Source: Candidatus Rifleibacteriota bacterium (GTDB taxonomy: Bacteria; Riflebacteria; Ozemobacteria; Ozemobacterales; Ozemobacteraceae). From it: a DNA stretch of 6,294 bases. Below are positions 1 to 5,900 of this stretch, in pieces. Every line of letters starts with the position of its first letter. Within the stretch, counting starts at the first letter, position 1. The stretch spans positions 1-6,294 of the forward strand of contig JAFXRA010000174.1 of assembly GCA_017526725.1 (NCBI GenBank), in the 5' to 3' direction. The position numbers and the translations under genes are program-made. The notes beneath the pieces are model-generated. The model saw nothing but the letters and a program-made list of their open reading frames with translations, made no database searches and was not told the origin of the DNA.

Positions 1-618
1 ATCATATTTTGTGATAATATCGTCAACATCCTGTCTTGATACAGCACCTTCAGAGAAAAGTTTTTCCAAACGTTTTCTTGTAACTGTAAGATTCTTCAAT
101 TGAGATTCAGAAGCTTCTACTGCTGCTTTTGCAGAAACAAGAGAAGATCTGGAACTTTCAATAGTAACTTCCTGCATCTTTATTGATGCATTAGCAACAT
201 TTAAAGAAGCTTTTGCCTGAGCAAACTGAGCCTGTTGAGTTTCATCATTAATCTGAGCAAGTTTCTGGCCTTTTTTTACGAAATCGCCAATATCAACGTA
301 TATTTCTTCTATTTTTCCTGAAGCTTCTGGAATAAGACTTACACCAAGCATTGGCTTAATTTCACCAGAAGTTTTTATTTTCTGGCTAATTGTTCCAGTT
401 GTTACTAATTGTGAATAAACAGGGGTTACCTGCTCTGTCTTTGTTGATTCGGTTTTTGTATTAGCAGTTTGAGTAGCTGTAGTTGCTGCAGAACCCATGG
501 AATTGATTCCAAAGAAAATGCCTGCTGAAATAGCAAATACAACAATAACTTTCAGTAGCCAATGCTGTGACTTAGTGTTTGTTTGTTGTGCTTTAACTGA
601 TTTGTTTTGTTTTAACAT
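1..618 (-). CDS. Membrane fusion protein (HlyD/AcrA-type periplasmic adaptor of an efflux pump), C-terminus cut by window edge
   Basis: First 206 codons of a periplasmic adaptor that would bridge an inner-membrane pump and the TolC-like channel encoded just upstream. Seen in the sequence: a short basic N-terminus, one hydrophobic segment at about residues 20-38 acting as an uncleaved anchor (no lipobox Cys), then a Thr/Ala-rich linker to about 66. The first half of a barrel-sandwich (lipoyl-like) domain follows at about 80-124, with the typical pattern SGEIKP, then PEASGKIEEIYVDIGDFVKK and GQKLAQI. From about 127 comes an Ala/Gln/Ser-rich alpha-hairpin, ending near the family motif LFSEGAVSRQDVDD. 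The second lipoyl half, beta-barrel and proximal domains lie beyond the edge. The ATG at 618 is 3 bases past the TolC stop. An AAAGGGG Shine-Dalgarno inside the end of the TolC gene, 9 bases before the ATG, supports this start. Whether the partner pump is RND or ABC type cannot be told from this part. Confidence 0.93.
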   Translation of the reverse strand, partial: MLKQNKSVKAQQTNTKSQHWLLKVIVVFAISAGIFFGINSMGSAATTATQTANTKTESTKTEQVTPVYSQLVTTGTISQKIKTSGEIKPMLGVSLIPEASGKIEEIYVDIGDFVKKGQKLAQINDETQQAQFAQAKASLNVANASIKMQEVTIESSRSSLVSAKAAVEASESQLKNLTVTRKRLEKLFSEGAVSRQDVDDIITKYD

Positions 619-621
619 TGC

Positions 622-2007
622 TTAAAACCCCTTTATATCACGTCCAAGCTTACCAACAGCTAATTGATAAGCTAGTCTGGCGTTATGATGGTTGAAAATA
701 GCCTGTAAATATATTAATTTAGCATTAGACCAAGCGTTTTCAGCATCAAACAAGTCTATTTGAGTGAAAAGACCGTTTTCGTAACGAACTTTTGCAAGTC
801 TTAATGTTTCTTCGGCCTGTTTTAAGTTTTCTTTTTGAGAAGCAAGAACTTCTATTGCAGTCTGTAAACTCAATGCAGCTCTATAAACTTCTAATTCAGT
901 ATTTTCAACACTTTCATTATAGTTGTTTTCAGCTTCTTTGATTCCTGCTCTAGCTTCTTTGATTTTGCTTTTTGTCAGGCTAGCATCCATAATTGGCATA
1001 CTTAAAGCAAGAGTAGCATTCCAAGTATCGTCGGCATTTCTTCCACTTGCTAATCTCTGAGAAGGCTTATCATAACCCCATTGAGCACTTAATACAACTG
1101 AAGGTTTTCCACCACTTCTTGCTGCAACAAGAGACTGATCAGCTATTTTTTTTCTAGCTCTAGATATTTTTAAATCTTCACGAAGATCTATTGCATTCTT
1201 TAAATCTTCTTCAACATTTGGTTCAATATCTTCTATTTCAAGCTTTGCAGTAGTATCAAGATCAGTATTCATTGGAAGAGACAGAAGTTTTAACAATGAA
1301 AGCTTTGCCATTAAGGCATCATTTTTATTGCCTAAATAAGAACTTTTGTATTGAGCTAATCTAACATCGGCACGAAGTAGTTCATATTTAGATGTTTGTT
1401 CTGCCTGGAATCTTTTGTTTACCAAATCGTAGTGAGCCTGAGCTAGATCCAAATCCATCTTACCGACGTTTTCAACTTCACGGGCATAAAGCCAGTTGTA
1501 ATAAGCTCTGCTTACCGACATTATTATGTTTTGCTTTGTTAATGTCTGAGAAGATTTTGCAATATCTCTGCCAAGACGGGCAGAAGTAATACCTGCTCTA
1601 TCAGCCTGACCAAGATAGATAGGCTGAGTAAGTCTAATATGAGAACCATTGACATCATCAATTGTTGCGTTCTTAACACCGCGCTGCTGACCATCTTCAA
1701 GTTTGGTTTGAGTAACTTCTGCAGTTACTTTAGCACTAGCAGCGGTTCTTGCCTGCCAAACAGCAGCATCAGCTTTTTCAACGCTAGTGGCAGCATTCTT
1801 AATGGTTCTATTGCTGTTAAGAGCTATTTCTAATGCTGAATCAAGATCGAAGTCTGAGAAATTATAATCTTTTTCAGCAATTTCTTTTGGATCTTCTATA
1901 GGATTCAAATCCTTGTCTAAGGCTTGAATCTTATAATCCTGAGCATATGATGGCCCTGCGACTAACATAGCTAATAAAAACAGAGCAGATAACTTTGATT
2001 TATTCAT
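622..2007 (-). CDS. TolC-family outer membrane efflux protein
   Basis: 461-residue outer-membrane channel, close to the usual 420-500 residues of the OEP family. As a trimer it would form the exit duct of a tripartite pump with the downstream adaptor. Seen: a signal peptide at residues 1-22 (basic start, hydrophobic core ALFLLAMLVAG, cleavage predicted after SYA), and no cysteine, so it is not lipidated like OprM-type members. Two OEP repeats follow. The first starts near residue 52 with the signature LDSALEIALNSNRTIKNA; the second starts near 265 with NAIDLREDLKISRA and KPSVVLSAQWGYD. Long heptad-like helices at about 355-410 lead to the typical end, with DAENAWSNAKLIYLQA and NARLAYQLAVGKL. 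The ATG at 2005-2007 follows the TetR stop by 3 bases and has an AGGAG site 6 bases upstream, so the start is secure. It is the middle gene of the operon, presumably controlled by the TetR repressor. The exported substrate cannot be predicted. Confidence 0.96.
   Translation of the reverse strand: MNKSKLSALFLLAMLVAGPSYAQDYKIQALDKDLNPIEDPKEIAEKDYNFSDFDLDSALEIALNSNRTIKNAATSVEKADAAVWQARTAASAKVTAEVTQTKLEDGQQRGVKNATIDDVNGSHIRLTQPIYLGQADRAGITSARLGRDIAKSSQTLTKQNIIMSVSRAYYNWLYAREVENVGKMDLDLAQAHYDLVNKRFQAEQTSKYELLRADVRLAQYKSSYLGNKNDALMAKLSLLKLLSLPMNTDLDTTAKLEIEDIEPNVEEDLKNAIDLREDLKISRARKKIADQSLVAARSGGKPSVVLSAQWGYDKPSQRLASGRNADDTWNATLALSMPIMDASLTKSKIKEARAGIKEAENNYNESVENTELEVYRAALSLQTAIEVLASQKENLKQAEETLRLAKVRYENGLFTQIDLFDAENAWSNAKLIYLQAIFNHHNARLAYQLAVGKLGRDIKGF
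628..634 (-). promoter_or_regulatory. Ribosome binding site of the membrane fusion protein gene
   Basis: AAAGGGG on the minus strand, 9 bases before the ATG at 618. It lies within the last codons of the TolC-like gene, so the two genes are probably translationally coupled. Confidence 0.6.
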
Positions 2008-2010
2008 TGA

Positions 2011-2595
2011 TTACTCCTGTCTGAAAAAAGTCTTTGTAAAAAATCTATAACAATCTTCAACGCTCATTTCTGGTTCGCCATAAAAGGCAAACATGACGTT
2101 GAAATCAAACATTTTCTGGAAAACTATAGCTATTTGCCTTGAAGTCATAATATTGATTATTATTCCTTCATCTATTCCTCTTTGGAAAAAGTCGGAACTA
2201 ACATCAAGGGTTTTGTGAAACATTTCACGAGCATATTTTATATCTGATTCTGAAAGCTTAAGTTGAGGCATCAACCCCATAATGCGTTGAATCAAAGCAG
2301 ATTTTCTTTTGAAGAAATCAAACATAAACACAAAAGCATCTTTTAAAGTTGTTTTAAAATCTTTATCAGTATTAACAACTTCAGAAAACTTTTTATGATG
2401 ATCTTCAAGATTATGCATTAAACATTTAAAAAGCAAATCTTCTTTGCTCTTAAAGTAAGTATAAATAGTGCCCTTGCCAACATTAGCATTTTTGGCAATT
2501 TCTTCCATTTTAACTTCATGAAAGTCTTTTTTTGAAAACAAATTCTCAGCCGAATCAAAAATACGATTCATTGTTTGTTCGTTTTTCTTTTGCAT
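2011..2595 (-). CDS. TetR/AcrR-family transcriptional repressor of the efflux operon
   Basis: 194-residue ligand-responsive repressor, a normal length for the family. Residues about 9-56 are a TetR-type helix-turn-helix: the first helix is MNRIFDSAENLFSKKDF, followed by VKMEEIAKNANVGKGTIYTY and FKSKEDLL, with the recognition helix around residues 40-48. The remaining helical part (about 60-194), with MFDFFKRKSALIQRIMGL and IDEGIIINIMTSRQIA, would bind an effector and dimerise; such domains diverge too fast to name a ligand. Start choice: the frame is open upstream to a GTG at 2673, but that start would lie inside an operator palindrome and has no ribosome site. The ATG at 2595 has AAGGAAGG 8 bases upstream and puts the HTH at the usual distance from the N-terminus. 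It is the first gene of the operon, downstream of two tandem operators, which implies autoregulation and derepression of the pump by a pump substrate. Confidence 0.94.
   Translation of the reverse strand: MQKKNEQTMNRIFDSAENLFSKKDFHEVKMEEIAKNANVGKGTIYTYFKSKEDLLFKCLMHNLEDHHKKFSEVVNTDKDFKTTLKDAFVFMFDFFKRKSALIQRIMGLMPQLKLSESDIKYAREMFHKTLDVSSDFFQRGIDEGIIINIMTSRQIAIVFQKMFDFNVMFAFYGEPEMSVEDCYRFFTKTFFRQE
2014..2018 (-). promoter_or_regulatory. Ribosome binding site of the TolC-like gene
   Basis: AGGAG on the minus strand with a 6-base spacer to the ATG at 2007. It is formed by the last sense codons (CAG GAG) before the TetR stop, which suggests translational coupling of repressor and channel. Confidence 0.75.
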
Positions 2596-2603
2596 TAAAC
2601 TTG

Positions 2604-2611
2604 CCTTCCTT
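2604..2611 (-). promoter_or_regulatory. Ribosome binding site that fixes the TetR start
   Basis: AAGGAAGG on the minus strand, 8 bases before the ATG at 2595. Its quality favours this start over the upstream in-frame GTG at 2673. Confidence 0.75.
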
Positions 2612-2638
2612 AAAGACTTTGATTCGGTTTTTAGGTTT

Positions 2639-2657
2639 ACCGACCAATGAGTCGAGT
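2639..2657. promoter_or_regulatory. Operator 1 for the TetR-family repressor (imperfect copy)
   Basis: Imperfect inverted repeat with core CGAC-N6-GTCG (2641-2644 and 2651-2654). Its first 15 bases match operator 2 at 12 positions in the same orientation, with centres 25 bp apart. It lies in the predicted leader between promoter and TetR start. Two copies of one palindrome beside a TetR gene is the usual sign of its own operators; the binding itself is inferred. Confidence 0.65.
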
Positions 2658-2661
2658 ATCT

Positions 2662-2683
2662 AAACTGACCCACGAGTCAGTTT
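2662..2683. promoter_or_regulatory. Operator 2 for the TetR-family repressor (perfect palindrome)
   Basis: Perfect inverted repeat AAACTGAC-N6-GTCAGTTT, 8-bp arms around a 6-bp centre. It starts 3 bases downstream of the minus-strand -10 box, so it covers the expected transcription start. A bound repressor dimer would block RNA polymerase. TGAC/GTCA half-sites are common in operators of this family. Confidence 0.8.
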
Positions 2684-2686
2684 TAC

Positions 2687-2715
2687 ATTATAATAATTAA
2701 TAAGTCAATAGGTAA
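2687..2715 (-). promoter_or_regulatory. Promoter of the efflux operon
   Basis: Minus-strand -10 box TATAAT at 2687-2692 (six of six consensus). The -35 is ambiguous. At 17-bp spacing it is a weak TTACCT (2710-2715). A better hexamer TTGACT (2703-2708) is only 10 bp away from this -10 and would instead pair with a weaker TAAAAC (2680-2685). Either way the transcription start falls on operator 2. Confidence 0.6.
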
Positions 2716-2835
2716 TTTTTTAACAAATATTAAGCACAAAAACTCATGCTTATCTGAATTTGAATTAGAGTATATTTAAAAGTGAATGTACATTTTTTAC
2801 CCATTAAATTGTATAAAAATAATACACTATATTTA
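2716..2835. other. AT-rich divergent intergenic stretch with small palindromes, no gene seen
   Basis: No credible coding frame. It contains a 6-bp inverted repeat TAAGCA/TGCTTA around a 10-base loop (2731-2752), a perfect 10-bp palindrome AATGTACATT (2785-2794), and a 5-bp repeat TGTAT-N7-ATACA (2810-2826). In sequence this AT-rich such elements can arise by chance; the 10-bp palindrome is the best candidate for a binding site. Confidence 0.4.
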
Positions 2836-2915
2836 GGGATTAAGGGAGTGAGGGAGTGATGGTGGGTGGTAAGTGGTAAGTGGTGAGTGGTAAGGGTGAG
2901 AAATGAGTGAGAAAT
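2828..2915 (+). repeat. C-free G/T/A-rich tandem repeat tract (8-, 7- and 11-base units)
   Basis: The + strand has no C for 88 bases, unlike anything else in the window. Three adjoining arrays are visible: AGGGAGTG twice, perfect (2843-2858); GTGGTAA four times with one substitution (2866-2893, third copy GTGGTGA); and GGGTGAGAAAT followed by GAGTGAGAAAT (2894-2915, one mismatch). Four GGG runs at 2836-2838, 2844-2846, 2852-2854 and 2864-2866 (loops 5, 5 and 9) could form a G-quadruplex on the + strand. The tract ends one base before the -35 box of the rightward gene. It is non-coding: the minus-strand frame through it gives only a low-complexity Thr/His/Leu peptide. Confidence 0.85.
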
Positions 2916-2916
2916 C

Positions 2917-2945
2917 TTGACTATGATAATTGGTAACAATAAAAT
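2917..2945 (+). promoter_or_regulatory. Promoter of the receptor cyclase gene
   Basis: -35 TTGACT (2917-2922, five of six), 17-bp spacer, -10 TAAAAT (2940-2945, five of six). A perfect TATAAT also follows at 2945-2950 but is spaced 22 bp from this -35. Transcription would start near 2952, giving a leader of about 38 bases. The G-rich repeat tract abuts the -35 on the upstream side. Confidence 0.65.
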
Positions 2946-2989
2946 ATAATCATTAACCCTAAGAGTGCTGAGAACTATTATTATTTGAA

Positions 2990-5900
2990 ATGAACAACAA
3001 ATCTGCTTCAGAAAAATATAATATAATAATTATTATTCTGCTTTTTGTTATTCCTTTAATTTCATTAAATGTAAGTTTTCTTTATCTATCTTATAAAAAT
3101 AAAGAATGGGCTTTAAAAGACCAGAAGAAAAAAGCCCTTCAAGAAGCAGAAACATTATCTTCCGAAGCTGATTTTGGTATTCAGATTGAAGCCATTTTTG
3201 GAAAGTTTTTTGAAACAATCAATAACGATTCTAAAAACAAACAAAATAAAGATTTTTTGTCTGCAGAATACTTGGGGAAAACAGCAAATACTGTGTTTTC
3301 AAAACCATTTCCCAAACACCATTTTTATGTTTTTAAATTTATACCCCAAACCTCTAAGGCAGATTTAATATTTTACAAAGGCGATATCAAAAGCGGGAAA
3401 AGGGGCCTATGTCTTGCCTTTGAACATCTCTACAATCTAAATAACAACATCAAAACAGACGAGGTTAAGAAAAAAAACAATGAAGCTTTTGCTAAAATGC
3501 TTTTAGGAAAGTACACAAACGTAACGGCAATAGCAAAAGATTTACGAGGCATATCAACTTTTTCAAATGGCATTCATAATACTTCCTGGTTTATCTGGGA
3601 TTACACAGCAATAAATGAAAACGAAATAATAGGTGCTTTTTTAGCATGTAGCGAAGTAAACAATCATGACAGCTATGGCCGCCAGTTAGCTTTAAAAAAC
3701 CTACAGCAAAGAAGAAATGTTGCCGGAGCTTTCCTGCCCATCTATAAAGACTATGGAGAAGCCTGTATACCAGCTCCATTAAACCAATCGAAAACTTTTC
3801 TAAATTGGGCAAAAAGTATAACTTTACAAAATAAAAAAGACTTAGAGAAATACTTTAAAGAAAGCCTGCCTCAAAGAGTTCCTTTGGGAAATTACACTGG
3901 TTTCTGCCATCTAGGAAGAGGCGCAACCCATATCGCTGTAGTTTTAGTAAAATCAGTTAAAGGTCTTGTGATGCCTAAATGGCTGATTTTTATTGATGCT
4001 TTTACTTTATTAATACTTTTCCATATTTTAAGCATTGGAATTGCTTTCAAAAAATGGCCTCAAACAAATCTTACAACAAGATTTGCTCTTTCTTATATAT
4101 TGGCTTCTGTTTTACCATTAACCCTCCTTTGTGTTGCGGCTTATGGTTACATAAAAGAATATAGGAACACAATAATAAATAACTCTGTTTCAGACTTACA
4201 GACAGCTTTAAAATCTTTCGATCTCCAGAAAGTTGAAAGTGTAAAAAAGTATAGAACTGCATTTACAAAAGCTATTAATGATGAAAAGCTTGCTCAGCTA
4301 ATTAAAGAAAATGGGATAGATGGGAATATCGTTGCTCAGCGAGTTATCGATATATTTGAAAATACAGACAAGCTTCCGATTCTAGGGGTTAAAATACTTG
4401 ATGAAGCAGGTGACGGAGCATTTTTAGAAGGTAGTGCTCCTACTAATTTCAATATTAAACCTTTTGTTGATTCTATCATTCCGTCGCAGGTTAATCTTTT
4501 AAGAAACAAACTAATAGAAGAAAACCCTGAAGCAGAAAAAACAATGAAAGAATACAAAGGCAACGAGGAAGAAAGTTTCGACAGCGCTACTTATGAATCT
4601 TTTACAGGTGACAAATTAGACAGCAGCATCAACAAGCATTTTTCTATTCCTATAGCAAGAAAAAACGGTGGTTTTGCATCTACTTATTATATTTTTGACT
4701 ACATAAAAATAGACGAAAAAGTAAAATATATGCTTTTTGTTGTATGGGATGACAAAACCATAGATGATAAAATTATTCGGAGAGCATTTGACAGCTATAC
4801 ATTTAACAATCATAATCAAAATTTCATTGCATATAAAATAAAAGGCCAGAGTCTATCTTATACTGGTACTCGCCATGCCTCTCAAGAGCTGATTAGAGGA
4901 ATAAAAAAAATTGCCAGACTCACAATAACTTCTAAAAAAACAGACACTTTCGATGTTGATGATAATTTAATAGTAGCCATGCCAGCGGTAAACTTTGATC
5001 AAACAGTTTTTATCGGCTGGATAAGCATATTTGATATTGTTCAAAAAATATTTTTAAGAGTAATAATACTGTTTTTTTTAATAGTTTTTTCATTATACAT
5101 TCTCTGGCTTTGCAGCAAACGTTCAGCAGAAGTATTCCTAAAACCAATTTCTGCCTTAAAAGCTGCCCTAGACGAAGTCTCTTCAGGTAATTTAAAAGTA
5201 GGTTTTAATAATGAACCTAAAGATGAATTAGGAAACCTATCTAACGAATTTTCAAAAATGATAGAAGGTCTCAGAGAAAAAGAACGTCTTTCTAAAATTA
5301 TATCTGACCAGGCTGTGAAAGCTATAGAAAAGCACACTAACGGTCTTTTAAATGACACCGAAACCTTCAAAGGTGTTGCATTGGTTTCAGATATTCGTAA
5401 TTTTACCGGAACCAGCGAAAAATATGAACCGACACTAATAACCGATCTACTCAACGAGCATTTTGCTGAAATGACCAAGATTATTTCTGAGAACGGAGGT
5501 TTAATATATAAGTTTATCGGAGATGCTATTGAGGCAGTATTCCCTGAAAATACCGATTTTGAAGAAGATGCTTTAGAAAGAGCTTTTGAAGCCGGCAGTA
5601 TGATGATAACAAAGCTTGCTACCATCAATAAACGCAGGGAGAAAGTTGGTCTTTTCCAATATAAAATAGGGGTTGGACTATGTTATGGCACAATGCACTC
5701 TGGAACAGTAGGTAGTCTTGAAACCAGATTAGACTATGCTATTCTGGGAGACCCTTTAAAAAATGCAGCAAAATATGAAGCTTTATCTATACAGAATCCT
5801 GATTTCCCGTTAGTTTTTGGGGAAGATATTGCGAAAAAAGTTGAACGAAAGGGTTTCAAATGTCTGAGTATTGATAGCAAAGGCCAAGATTTTAACGTTT

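Noticed and set aside
1392..1833. Plus-strand frames of about 65 codons inside the TolC-like gene
   Set aside because: They are antisense shadows of a complete, well-recognised gene.
2731..2752. Hairpin TAAGCA/TGCTTA as a terminator
   Set aside because: The stem is only 6 AT-rich bp with a 10-base loop and no U tract, and it lies between divergent promoters where no transcript needs to end.
2843..2915. CRISPR-like array
   Set aside because: Units are 7 to 11 bases and directly adjoining, with no unique spacers and no cas genes.
2730..2939. Minus-strand open frame of 69 codons through the repeat tract
   Set aside because: Its Thr/His/Leu-rich peptide is just the translation of the short tandem repeats, with no ribosome site or domain character.
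5041..5628. Minus-strand open frame of 195 codons opposite HAMP and the start of the cyclase domain
   Set aside because: It is antisense to a well-supported coding region with clear protein motifs, and its Ser/Ile/Leu-rich product resembles no known family.
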